Source of the DNA: Nautilus pompilius
Lineage: Eukaryota; Mollusca; Cephalopoda; Nautilida; Nautilidae
Assembly: GCA_018389105.1 (NCBI GenBank)
Contig: JACATO010001110.1
Span: forward strand, 62,001-126,000
Length of the DNA: 64,000 nt
Reading direction: 5' to 3'
This document shows positions 14,344 through 25,856 of the stretch, in pieces. The position numbers were made by a program, and so were the translations under genes. A model generated the notes under the pieces. The model did no database searches. It worked only from the letters and a program-made list of their open reading frames with translations, and was not told the origin of the DNA. Each line of letters begins with the position of its first letter. The first letter of the stretch is position 1.

Positions 14344-14786
14344 ATAATATCGCAATGATAGCAATATCAAAAACATCGTAATGATAACAGTATCAAAAAT
14401 ATCGTAATGCTAGCAGTATCAAAAACATCGTAATGATAGCAGTATAAAAATATCGTAATGATAGCAGTATAAAAATATCGCAATGATAGCAATATCAAAA
14501 ACATCGTAATGATAGCAGTATAAAAATATCGTAATGCTAGCAGTATCAAAAACATCGTAATGATAGCAGTATAAAAATATCGTAATGATAGCAATATCAA
14601 AAACATCGTAATGATAACAGTATCAAAAATATCGTAATGCTAGCAGTATCAAAAACATCGTAATGATAGCAGTATAAAAATATCGCAATGATAGCAATAT
14701 CAAAAACATCGTATGATAACAGTATAAAAAATATCGTAATGATAACAGTATAAAAACATCGTAGTGATAGCAGTATCAAAACCGGT
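14344..14786. repeat. 26-bp minisatellite, about 17 units
   Basis: Tandem units of about 26 bp, close to atcgtaatgatagcagtatc plus A-rich filler, repeated from 14344 to 14786 with variants (gatagc/gataac/gctagc, tatc/tata). Higher-order order is visible: a block of several variants recurs in the same sequence. The repeated Leu/Tyr/Phe open frames on the minus strand (14367-14779) are products of the repeat, not proteins. Confidence 0.95.
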
Positions 14787-14875
14787 AATCGTAGTATTAC
14801 TTTGACGGTATAAGTTAGTTTATAGTAACAGATTTAACTCTAACCTCGAGAATACTTCTACTTCTACTACTAATA

Positions 14876-15003
14876 TTAGTATAGTATAACTGTTGCCCAC
14901 TATACTACTAGTAGTACAGTATAACTGTTACCTACTAGTACTGCTATTACTATTTCCAATAGTAAAGTATAATTATTGCCCCCTACTACTACAATTACTA
15001 CAT
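14876..15003. repeat. Degenerate CTA-rich tandem repeat
   Basis: Three imperfect units start near 14883 (agtataactgttgccc), 14918 (agtataactgttaccta) and 14966 (agtataattattgcccc), each followed by TACTAC-type filler. It lies just right of the 26-bp minisatellite. Confidence 0.55.
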
Positions 15004-16199
15004 GAGACTAGCAACACAAAGACTGACTTCATGAAGATCACCAGAGGAATATTACAAAGAAACTCCTTATTCCCCTATTGTTCCTTTCACTCAGTACACT
15101 GAATGTATAACGAAGATCATATGGAAAAAGGGTGAAACTAGAATAGGGGTTCTGTTAAGCCGTTTCCTTTGCATGAATGAACTTAAATTATTTGCCAAGA
15201 ATAATGATGAATTAAAGAACCTACTGCACACAGTACATCGGTATACGAAGACTTTGGAATGCACCTTGATCCAGATATGTGCGCAAAAATAACAGTAAAG
15301 GCTAACTGGTCTTCTTGAAAAGTATCAAACTGAGAAAAGACAGCAGAACACAGAAACTACAAATAGGAAGCACGTGTGTGCATTTAGGTGTTAACGAAAG
15401 TCGGATCATACAAGACAACAACATAAAGATTGAAGGTAATGGAAATATAACTCTGCGCAAAGAACAGCATTACTGCGATTTTGCTATGACTGTCCTGGGA
15501 TACTTTTCTGTATTAGTTAGGTGGATCAGAAAAGAAATAGGGATGCCAAATATGTAGACAAGAAAAGGGTTTAATATATATACAAGAAGAGGGTAAAGAG
15601 TAAAGGATTTCTTCCCATTGAAGAACAAGAAAAGAGAGGAGCCAATTTACCTCTCGGAGAAATCAGCAAAGAAACGAACGGCAGATACACGACAAGTGTA
15701 GAAGTAAAGACGAGTTGTGGGGAGAGGAAGCGATGGTTACAACTATCAAACAGTTTCCACCGGTAATACGTCAGCAGAGAAAAGAATAGACCTGCATCAC
15801 CGTCATAAACTGACATCCCGGCTAAATAGTTTCACTGGTGCGTGCGCTGAAAAAAACAACAACACAACAACAAACTGTTACATCAAAACCAGCTGCTGGA
15901 AACACTCATCAGAGCAGATCGTAGAATAAGAGGATACTTTTATCACCCATGGCTTTATCCGACACCCACAGAAAAGAACAGTCCCACCACAACAGGCCAG
16001 ACATTACTGTATACTTCGAACAAAGATAAAACAAACCGCAGGTAATCGATGTTGTCTGGCCCGAATTACACTATCCCCCAGAAGTCAAAGGTTGATATAT
16101 TACTCTGTGATTGGTTTCCTGCGTGCAGTTAGAAATCGGTACACCTGCATAAGGACTATACAAGTAAAGGCAGTGATATCATTGCGGTGTAGTGAATAA
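15004..16199. other. Intron sequence, no recognised feature
   Basis: Several short open frames on both strands, none with a family match. Possibly includes the outer part of the Tc1 relic that follows. Confidence 0.4.
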
Positions 16200-17045
16200 T
16201 ATGGATTCTGGGAAGGAAATAACACGTGACGAGCATATAGAACCAAAGATTTGACTAGTGAAGGGCACTCTATGCAGGAGATTGCGGCTCGAATTCATGA
16301 TCCACGAGGAGCCGTATGCAAGACTCTGAGGAAGATATGCGAAAATAGTACTGCTGGCAATATAGGCGATCGATAAAGTAAGCCCAGGCTGTCCAAAAGT
16401 GATTTTAAGTATCTCGCAGTAAAGATCTCGAGAATGGCCTAGCTGCAAGTAAGGGCGTTAACGCTTCCTCAAGGACAGTAAGATACACAGCCCGAAGTAG
16501 TTTCAGCGACTGTTTAACCGCCGAAAACCTTCGCTGAGGAGAAGCCTCCAAACGGAAAGACTGAGACTGGCAGCGAGACCAAACCCGGAAGCTGCTGTCG
16601 GCAGATGAGTCCGAGTTTGAAGTGTTTGACAATAATCAACGGTAGTTCATTCGAAAGTGGACCGGGGGAAGCGGTATAACAGGTCAGTATAAAATTGTGT
16701 GGCTGTATATCAGACAAGGATGTCGGACATCTGCATAAAATAGAAGGTGCACTGGGTGCCGACAGATACAGCAGGTTCTCATCCACCATGCTGTTTTCTC
16801 AGGAAGACATCGCATCGGGCAGGGGTTTATTTCCCAACATGACATGATACGGACCCCAAGCATAGAGCTGTGGTGAAAAACTCTCTGGAATGTAAAGAGG
16901 CTGACAAAACACTCACAAGGATGTCCTGGCCTGTAGAAAGTCCTGATATGAACAAAATTGAGACTATATGAGGTTATACGGCCACTGAGAAAGTCACTTA
17001 ACTTGATGGCGCGTAGTGACGTAACGAAATATATTAACTTCAAAT
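16200..17045 (+). pseudogene. Tc1-like transposase relic A
   Basis: The plus strand in shifting frames shows decayed Tc1-family landmarks in order: a helix-turn-helix region (GHSMQEIAARIHDPRGAV), a GRPR-box-like SKPRLSKSD, a W-C-C-I-S-like GCISDKDVGHLHKIEGAL, and a late segment around WPVESPDMNKIE. Many stops and frame changes occur, so it cannot encode an active enzyme. An intact element would be about 1.6 kb with inverted repeats; I could not fix the ends. Confidence 0.7.
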
Positions 17046-17534
17046 GCTAAAGAGCGTGATTATAAAATAAACTAAGCGACATGAGCGACAACAATGACTT
17101 ATAATAATAATTAAAATATTTATGAGAATATTTTTCAAGGTATTGGGTCAAGACTGGATATTACATCAAAAAACTCTTTAAGTAATATTACATCGGCCAT
17201 ATTTACAAGAAAACAGCGATTTAAGCAGTAAATTAGAATAAATAAGTGTAATGATTCTTGGAGATTGGTATTAATTAGTTCTATGACCATAAAGTAAAAT
17301 GCATTCTATTTTATAAAATTTTAGTCCTTTATTTGCCATTATAGTTAATGGTAATGCTTATTACCACCGTCATACCGTAATATATATATATATACACTAT
17401 TTGTCTTTGTAAACCTGGCAAGAAGATGCAGTTTATCAGTCTTATGTACAAGAGCTTCCGCTCTCATCTTCCACTACAAAGTGACAGGTGACCAGCATCT
17501 CAATCTCCTTATAACCACCTCTGTGTCGAAATTG

Positions 17535-17775
17535 AGACCATGCATGGCATATCGAGACAGTGTTCTCCCAGCAAGATGGCGCGCCCAACCCTCGCATTTT
17601 GATTCGGAGGTTGATGGACGATGCAGACCAGTTGAATACTCACCACGCTTTCAAGATCATACAGCACCAGATTTTGACCTAAAAGATGTATGCCAAAAAA
17701 ATCAGCTACCATTCACAAACTCTAAAAGTCTAAGAGAAAACTGTTCTGCGAGTATTGCGTGAATGTGCTTAAAAA
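17535..17775 (+). pseudogene. Tc1/mariner-superfamily transposase relic B (C-terminal part)
   Basis: Around 17560 the plus strand reads VFSQQDGAPNPRIL, close to the QQDGAPPH block that carries the second catalytic Asp of Tc1/mariner-type DDE transposases. A segment about 100 bp later (HTAPDFDLKDVCQK) matches the position of the T-P-L-D-F-F-L-W-G block with the third acidic residue. The two blocks are in different frames. It is a different subfamily from relic A, which has HDN in this place. Confidence 0.5.
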
Positions 17776-18589
17776 TGTCTTCATCAACAAAAGAAATAAT
17801 GCCATAACTTGTCGGTGGGATTAAGTGTAGAGGACTAGACATTTTAATACCCATTATCTCCCAGCTACTTTAAGTGACAGTAATTGTCATGGCTAGTATA
17901 TAAGAAGAGGGTACCTAAAGAGCAATCAATCTTCTATGACAGACTATAATCTGTACAGCATGATCGGAGCTGTAGTGAAGTCTCTTCCGAGGCCAATTTA
18001 GCAACCCTGCGTCTTAAGCTGCGACCTTCGAAAGTTTCGGAAAGTTGTGTGGCTATGTTGTGTGTATATATATTTAAAAAACGGTTCTATCCGATTCTGG
18101 GTAAATTATGCACGTTACGTTCATTCCGAGTAGCATCTTTGGAATTTGCCTGCTGTATCTTTTTAGAGAAATTTTTTTTAAAGATTGTAAACAAGTGGGT
18201 TAAATCGTTTGTTGAAAATTTCATCAAAACCAATGCTTAGCTAAAGCCACAAAAAATAAAAACGCCAAATTCGAATCGCTTACCGTAAATTTAACCTTAT
18301 CCTACTCATAAGCACCTATTTCTAAGGTCTACATTCTGATGACGGTAATGGGAAAAGATATGAAACGTAGATTATTAATTAGTTATATTACTGGTGATAG
18401 GAAAAGTACTAACTAATCTTCCGTTTTCTTTAAGCCTTTCACCTGTTAATACTGACAGTGACGAGAATAATACGTGCTTTACTTTCATTCAAAAGTAAAC
18501 TTAGCATCGGTTGGAGTAAAACTGCATAATTTGCTTTATTATGCAACATGAACCAATAATAACTGTGGTTCCTCAACAGACTTTTCCCA
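17776..18589. other. Intron sequence, no recognised feature
   Basis: AT-rich; a small open frame at 18049-18240 has no family match. Confidence 0.4.
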
Positions 18590-19890
18590 CTGCACTTTCA
18601 ATATTGCCACAAAGAATCATAATATTATCTTTACACTGAATGAGGAAACAAAAACATATTTATTTCACCTTTAACTATTTCGATTAAAAAAATTCTATCT
18701 ATACACAAGAGGAAAAATTAAATTCATTTCTTCATTTTTAATTGTTGTTATAGAGAATTGAAAGACAATGATTACACTGTCAGTAAAAGCAACTTTACTT
18801 CATGTATTATTGGTGTAAAAAATCATTATTTCTTTAACTGTTAAGATAAAATTAATAATCCTATCTTTAAATTCTACTGAAAAGCAACTTTGCTCCAAAA
18901 TATAATTCTACAGTTGACAAGGAAATCTTTACTTCATCTTTAATTATTTTCATAATGAACCAAAATACAATTTTTACTCAGGAACAAAATAATATTTCAT
19001 TCTACTACCATAAAAAATAGAGAAAATACCTTTACACTGGAGAAACAAACAACTATACTTTATGTTCAATTATTTCCATAAAGAATAAAAATGTCACCTT
19101 TAACTTTCACGAAAAATCTTTAATTAATCTTTAAATATTGCTATAAAGAAGTGAAATACCATCTCGACAGGAACAACAATAAAAAACACGTTAGAATTAT
19201 TCCCATAAACAGGCAAATTATTTTCATATTAAACGAGAAAAACATCGTTACTTTCACTTTAATTATTATTGTAAGAATGATAATAATATCTCCACAGTCG
19301 AGAACAGCAAACAAAACATCTGTCATTTGCCCTAATTTTTTTCTGTAAAGAACCAAGATGCCACATTTAAACTGGACAAAACGTAAGAACACTAACTTCA
19401 CTTTTAATTACCTCCATTAAGGATTAGGATAATTGTTTTTTTACACATGATGAAAAACACAATATAATTATTTCCACAGGGAACCAAAGAAAAATAAAAA
19501 AAATGTAACTAAATTTTAATTTACTTTATGAACCATCATAAAAAGCCTAACTACCATCTTTATAAAGGAGAAGAAAAACATTCCAATTATTACAATAAAG
19601 AATCAGATTTTTACAGTTGATGAAAAAAACAGCAAACGGCTTACTTCATTTTGAATTATTGTCATAGAGGAACAAAAATACCATTTTAGAAAAGGAGAAA
19701 ACAGTCTAACGGTTGGCGTAAGAATCGAAATTTCTTCATACTGGACGATCAAAAACACTTTTACTACCTCTAATTATCGCCACACGCAATTATAATACTA
19801 TTTTCACAGTGGACGAAAAAAAAAATACACAAGGCTAATATATTTGTATCGACTGGCATAAGAACCATCCTTATTTGATATTTCTATGAC
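18590..19890. repeat. Highly degenerate satellite, ~65-75-bp period, about 19 units
   Basis: Read by eye, a module close to attatttccataaagaacc followed by aaataccatctttacagtgg, a run of A, and ctttacttca recurs about every 65-75 bp. Anchors (the ccataaagaa word) fall near 18611, 18685, 18752, 18815, 18950, 19008, 19076, 19143, 19202, 19268, 19343, 19415, 19475, 19525, 19590, 19660, 19718, 19785 and 19857. Units differ strongly, implying an old array. It lies in the 12-kb intron. No coding sense. Confidence 0.7.
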
Positions 19891-20033
19891 CACATTATAT
19901 TATATTTATTATCATTAAAATGCTAGTGAAGTGTTTTTATTTCTGTTTTTGTTGTGAGTAATTAAAGATTAATTACGTACTTGTTTTCGTTCATTGCTAT
20001 ATGCCATTTTCCCTTTCATAGTTAATACGACAG

Positions 20034-20200
20034 TTTGTTCGAGAGCGGACCGAGGACCGGTATAATAGTCAATGAACAACAGTTAGAGTGAAGCATGAGA
20101 TGTCTTTATGGATGAGAACCTGTTCACAGTTAGTATACCTTCGATTTTATGCAAATCTCTATCACACTTGGTTTTTATGCACTTCCCCCATATTTGTATT
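20034..20200 (-). pseudogene. Tc1-like transposase relic C, internally inverted
   Basis: On the minus strand 20108-20196 reads GKCIKTKCDRDLHKIEGIL, then VNRFSS, clearly the same stretch as DLHKIEGAL in relic A. Immediately left, 20036-20080 on the plus strand matches 16636-16684 of relic A (ttcgagagcggaccgaggac against ttcgaaagtggaccggggga). So two parts of one transposon family lie in opposite orientation. Confidence 0.55.
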
Positions 20201-21345
20201 GATGCGCTAGCATGCTTTTGCTGTATCTGTTGCACACATGTCGTTTTACTGTTTATATATATATACCAGCGCACTGTCCAAAAAGTTAAAGGTTCGAATA
20301 AACTATACTGTTAAAAGTAATGTTATAAGTATTCGGTAAGCTCCAACAAATTCACATCAAGTACTTTTAACTGTAGAGATGCAATGTCGTGTGTATGATG
20401 TCTATAGTGTGTTATTGAGTGTCCTTGAAGCCTGTTACACAATCGCTGTCACAGCACTCTGTGTGACATTATGACGGTGTGCATACTTTGTTTCCCGGAA
20501 TAATCTTATCGTATTAATAATAAGCTTTTTAAAAAATAATCCAATAAAAAGTTACAAAAATATTAAAATGAATGCGCATTATACACGATAAAAATAGCTA
20601 AATGTTCACAGCTTTCTTTACTGTTATTCTCAAACTCACCAAGATTAACAAGATGTGCAATTATTTTGCGGTGGGTGTAAAATTGGAGCATCGTATTCCC
20701 AGATTCCTTTTCCTAGTTGCCAGGGAAATGGTTCTTCGTGACCTTAAGAGTGTTTATAAACGCAATTTAAAAACTCATTGTTAGGTTCTAAGTGTTTATA
20801 GCCACAAAATACTAGGGAGACGTTGTTTAGAAACAAGACCGCAGATCAGAATGGTATACATCGGTTGTTCGGACTAGATGTACGTGTGATATCCCGAAGT
20901 TCATTGCGGCAACACGTGTCAACGAGTTGTGTAGCAGAACATTGACTCCGGCACTTCTACCAACTGTATCTTTTAAATTCCTTTTACTATCTAAAAGCAG
21001 AAATATGATTGTGACTTCAGCACCTACCGAGAAATTCTTTAATCCGATAGCTGCAGTATCAATCAGATTTCCTGAAATTTTTGACGGCAATTGCAAGGTT
21101 ACATGCGGTTATAGAGGTCATCACTCTTTACTATGTAATACAGCCAATTTAATAATATAATTGTCTAAACTATAAAAAGATACTTTTTCTTTCTTTTCTA
21201 TTTAAAATAAAAACAATCCTTAGTTCAGTGTAAACATTTAAATTTGACTTAATTTCAAGTGTCATTTTATCGGATTGAGAAAATTAAGCGCTGAACGCAT
21301 AACAACTGGAAGGACAATTTAAAGATACCCTCAGCCATTACTTAC
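20201..21345. other. Intron sequence left of exon 21346-21452
   Basis: The segment tgtccaaaaagttaaaggtt near 20274 could be an outer inverted repeat of relic C; otherwise nothing recognised. Confidence 0.4.
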
Positions 21346-21452
21346 CTCGTTTTTCAAAGCGAGAAGAGAAGTCGATATGCAGCTGTCGATGAGGGCCTTT
21401 CCCCATATCCCGTCGTTCTGCTCTGTCCGGAAACACGGCCGTGTTGCATAGT
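21346..21452 (-). CDS. Exon: HormR domain, second half, into the GAIN N-terminus
   Basis: This 107-nt exon (phase 1 to 0) encodes YATRPCFRTEQNDGIWGKAL, then IDSCISTSLLALKNE. The A-x-R-x-C ... G-x-W-G-x-x-x-x-x-x-C spacing is the HormR C-terminal half, normally A-x-R-x-C and W. The acceptor lies behind a run of T residues on the minus strand and the donor is GTAAGT. The phase switches to 0, marking the border with the GAIN exons. The following intron of about 12 kb holds most of the minisatellite, satellite and Tc1 sequence. Confidence 0.85.
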
Positions 21453-21614
21453 CTAAAAAAAAAACAACAATTAAAAATAAACTGATAGAACGCCAGAACG
21501 CAGGAATGTAATTTCTAAACTATTTGCTTTGTTTCTGTTAACAGCCATAACTCTGTTAACTAAATATTCCATTTTTCTGTTACTAGGGAGAACCTGGTCT
21601 TTACTCGTCAATCA

Positions 21615-21730
21615 GCGACACGGCAGTGGTTAGCCTAATGAGATGGCAGGGTTGAGCACTCGAGTTCGATTCCCGTTTGTGGGAGGTTCGGTCTGGCTTA
21701 TCTCCCTTCTTTATCAGCCACTTTCAGGAA
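21615..21730 (+). repeat. tRNA-derived SINE head (probable)
   Basis: A box-B-like element (GAGTTCGATTCCCG, near 21660) matches the G-W-T-C-R-A-N-N-C consensus, preceded at roughly tRNA spacing by ggcagtggttagcctaatga, which resembles an A box. This is a decayed tRNA-like head of a SINE rather than a functional tRNA, since the stems do not pair well. The 3' boundary is not determined. Confidence 0.5.
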
Positions 21731-23507
21731 TCCCCTCCTCAGATCTGAAAATGAAACTTTTTTTGCGAAAGATTTCCACGCCGAAGTCGAAGCTTTGTGA
21801 CTGCTTGCGACGAAGGATAAGTAAGACACTACATCGAATGTCTGTCGTTCTACGCTGGGTGTTTTGGCATGCGATACAACAGCTGATAGTTACAACCAAA
21901 AAATATATTTGAAAAGGATATTTAATACCACGTGAAAGTGGACCCTTTGGTTCTTGATCTTAATTGTTAAAGATGTATTTTTCACATAAATCTTAGGCAT
22001 TTAAAATCTTTTCTGGATATCGCAAACCCTTTCCGGCTTTAGGAACCCAGCGATTTTCAGCGATATTAATTGGAACCAAGAATGACACACACACACTCTC
22101 TCTCGTATTTACTTTGTTTTGGGATTAAATATCGTAGTAACGGCGGAGAAATATCTTCTCCCTATGACCCTTCAGTTTGGATCGCTCAGCAATTTTCAAC
22201 ATGTCTGCTTTCACGTTAGACGTGAAACCTTCATTTCGGACGCACAACAGCTGTTCAACAAAAAAATTCTTCCTTTAATTCAGATGATAAAATATTTTAA
22301 ACCTGAATTATGACTTTAGGCGTAGAAAATTCGTAATTGATAGTGATGGATAGCAGATCGGTACATATGTCCAAATGGTCTTGAACCATTCAGAAACTGT
22401 TGAAAAATTGATCTTCCAGTAAGAACAATTGGAAGAATTATTGGAATATTATTTTTCAAGTCTTCAAGAAAAGGATCGATTTGACCTCGCAGTGGTTTGG
22501 CTAAAGAACTGAAAAAAAAAGGTATTTCCAAGAAGATATCGGATAGATCTGTTAGAAGATATTTCGAACAAAACTCTCTGCTATGCAAAGACCAAAAAAA
22601 TATATGCTTCAATTTTGTAAGAAATATCAACAGTGGCAAATACGGGCTAAATATTGACTGGCTACGGCTGTGCTAGATGTCGAAGTCTTCGGACGTGGAT
22701 TATCACCAAGAAATCCAAGTAGGTAAATAAATAGACAGAAGAAATGGTAGCCATGTTTGATTAACAACTGATATAAGAAAGGAACCGAATGTCATTGTTG
22801 ATGTGTTACGAAAATTAGAGTATTTACCGTCATCTTTGTAACTAAACACGATAATGAAGATACATTTGGAAGACCTTTTCCCGGCGCCAACGGACCTGAA
22901 TTCTGATGACTGGTTTTGGATGTCATGATGTTAATCTTTAGTTGTGCAGGAAATAAAAATGCATTTTCTTAAACCAAACACTGTAGAATTGACTCAAATG
23001 GGTGTGGATCCTTCCTCCGTCGGTTGGATGCCAAATTTATGCTATTTCTACCACGCTTCGGTCTGCTGCGACAACCCGGTTACTAGATTCTTGAGTATTC
23101 GTCTGCAATGTATTGTAGTCATCAAATCTGTCTGAGTTTACTCGGAGAAAATTGCCTTCTTTATTAAACTATAGCATGTGGCTTTAACTCTATTTATTCA
23201 GCACGAGCGATAATTTTCTATAGCTAGTAAATAACCAAGACTCTTGTATTGACCGAACATAGTCGGTTCAACTACCATTCTTCATTTTGCTGTTTTTACC
23301 GTGATAACGGAAATATGATATAGCACAGGGCAAAGGATCGTCAAATTGAAATGGAAGAAATGCAGACCTATCTGGTGGAAAAAAAACAACAAACACAAAC
23401 CATTCCAGATACTGTCTCGGAGAATGAAGAGGGCTTTTTCCGATCTTAGGGTTAAGTTTTCGATATACCGAACGGGCGGCGACGGTTCGACTCATGGCTG
23501 AGCTAAC
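21731..23507. other. Intron sequence, no firm feature
   Basis: A plus-strand stretch around 22500-22560 (KKISDRSVRRYF in translation) has a transposase helix-turn-helix flavour but no supporting neighbours. Nothing else is recognised. Confidence 0.35.
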
Positions 23508-23706
23508 ATCTCTCTCTCTCCTCTCTCTCCATCTCTCTCTCTCTCTATCTCTCCTCCATCTCCATCTCACTCTCTCTCTATCTACCGCTCTCCATCTCCA
23601 TCTCTCTCTCTCTCTCTCTATCTCTCCATCTCCATCTCTCTCCTCTCTCTATCTCTCTCCATCTCTCTCCATCTCCATCTCTCTCTCCTCTATCTCTCCT
23701 CCATCT

Positions 23707-23737
<31 letters not shown>

Positions 23738-24033
23738 CTCCATATCTCCTCTCTCTCTCTCTACTCTCCTTCATCTCTCTCTCTCCTCTCTCTCTCTCTC
23801 TCGCTCTCCTCTCCATCTCCATCTCCTCTCTCTCTCATCTCTCTCCATCTCTCTCCATCTCCATCTCTCCTCTCTATCTCTCTCTTCCTCCCTCTCTCAA
23901 TCTCCTCTATCTCTCTCCTCTATCCCTCTCTCTCCAATCCTCTCTCTCTCTTCTCTCTCCTCCTCCATCTCTCTCTCATCATCTCTCTCCACCTCTCTCT
24001 CTCCTCTCTCTCTCTCCTCTCTCTCTCTCTCTG
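23508..24033. repeat. Long (CT)n/(CTCCAT)n low-complexity tract
   Basis: About 525 bp of pyrimidine-rich repeats mixing CT, CTCC and CCAT units. The Ser/Leu/Pro open frame that spans it is an artefact. It lies in the intron between the two HormR exons. Confidence 0.97.
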
Positions 24034-24460
24034 AAAACCCTCAAGGAAGAGATTCCACCATTTTATTTCTGTATTTTAATTTTAATATTTCCTCCCAACC
24101 AGTTTTCTATTTTTCCTATACGTCGCACAGGACATAGGTAGTTTCACCTCTGCATTCTTGCTGTTGAAGACTTCGGCAGGAGCCACGTTAGCCAAGAATA
24201 CTAAAATAACATAACACGAAGGGAGATAATAGGAAGGAGATATTTATGTAAATTGACGTGATTATCTTTTTCTCTGCAAATGCTTTCTCTCAACAAAAAA
24301 ACTATTTTCGCGAGTAGCAATCATATCACCACAGGCCGTAAACCAGGCACACATCAAGAGAGAGAACGAGTGAGCAAATATTTTCCTTAAATCTTAAACA
24401 AAATACTCTATTGTCTTCAAGTTCGCTTCTACTGCGGTCCCTTACATATGGTATACTTAC
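24034..24460. other. Intron sequence left of HormR exon 24461-24580
   Basis: Nothing recognised beyond the donor GTAAGT of the exon at its right edge. Confidence 0.5.
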
Positions 24461-24580
24461 CTACAGTAACGTTATCTTTAGCTAATTCTTCCAGACCCGG
24501 ACAGGGCACGCTGATGTTGTTCTCTGCGGGTGTTCTTGTCCATTTAATGTTCTCCACAGTGTCTTCGTTGCACTGTGCAC
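24461..24580 (-). CDS. Exon: HormR (hormone receptor motif) domain, first half
   Basis: This 120-nt exon (phase 1-1) encodes AQCNEDTVENIKWTRTPAE, then NISVPCPGLEE. The pattern C-x-E-D-x-x-x-x-I-x-W-x-x-T-x-A followed by x-V-P-C-P is the start of the HormR domain found in class B and adhesion GPCRs. The acceptor is ttcAG and the donor GTAAGT. The domain is completed by the exon at 21346-21452 via a split Asp codon. Confidence 0.88.
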
Positions 24581-25810
24581 CTGAAATGAACAAAACACAT
24601 GTTATTTAGTTAAAGAGCTATGGGCTATTGTCATACTGTCGATGGAAAATTGTATTATCAAATGCTCTATATATTAATCAACATGTTGTAAAGTGACACC
24701 TTACGTTTTAAAGATTCTTTGAAGTCACGAGTGGAGAAATATTGACGTCAGATTTGTGCAGTTATTTAAAAAGGAAAAGCCCTCGAATACATGACGCGCT
24801 CAAAAATGTGTACGTGACGTTCTTGACAAGAAAGAAATGACGTCACTCGTCCTTACTTGTATGAAATGTTTCAAACATAAAAATTCAGTAAAATTCTCTT
24901 AAAATTAATAATGGTTTAGAGTTATAAGAAAAATACATTCATAATTGGTGGGGGGGCAAAACAAATCTGCTGACTGATGTTTATTAAAATAGTTCGCGCT
25001 AAAAGAAGGCATGACTGTTTTGGTTTTAAGACGAATGCTATGGGATCTGTATTGTGCCAGTAATCCTGTAGAAGATGAAACTTAAAAAGTCGGTCAAAAA
25101 TAAGACTCACTAAGAATAATTTTTGTGGAGATATAGTTAGATGATAAGAATAATTTCCCTTAAACTGCGGAATACTTATGCGCTCAGGTAAGAAACAGAC
25201 ACATGGGAGAAAACTCAACATGCATCTTAGCTTAAACTTGAATTGTGGTATCTCTGGTTTTCGTAATTATTCTGATAATGGCCGTATATATAGACCACTT
25301 TGGAGTTAATATAAACGAACTGTTGACGTAACACGAGGTAGAAGTAAGGGAACTGTTCACAGACCATGAGGAACACAGAAACCGAACTGTTCACAAAACG
25401 CAAATGCAAGTTGCTCAGTTGTTGCCCTTGCTAGCTTTTAATAATTACTTTTTCTAAAATGAAACATTTACAGATAAATCCGTTTTCTGGAAAGTTATAT
25501 CAATAGAAAGCTTTCTTCGGGGGATCCTGATTCACTTAAAAGAATAAAGGAATCGATAATTCCACACTTAGCGATAGTTTTTCGCGTTACACCGAACTGA
25601 ACTCCGAAGCAGATACAAAATGTGATATCCCAGTGAGACCGATAAAGCTGCTGAAACAGTCGATGGCTATTTTAAAAATAGGGACGATGGAACCTACAAA
25701 GACAAAGAAACAATTTACCGCCAACATTCTGACATCTAAAATCCAGTTTTTATTTCTTCCAATTTTTGGAAAACGAATTTTACTATACAATATTTTAATA
25801 TGTGTGTGTG

Positions 25811-25856
<46 letters not shown>

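Noticed and set aside
14367..14779. Repeated hydrophobic peptide (Leu/Tyr/Phe) resembling a membrane protein
   Set aside because: Explained fully by the 26-bp minisatellite.
22316..22639. Possible transposase helix-turn-helix (KKISDRSVRRYF) on the plus strand and a 107-residue frame on the minus strand
   Set aside because: Single short motif without neighbouring catalytic blocks; too weak.
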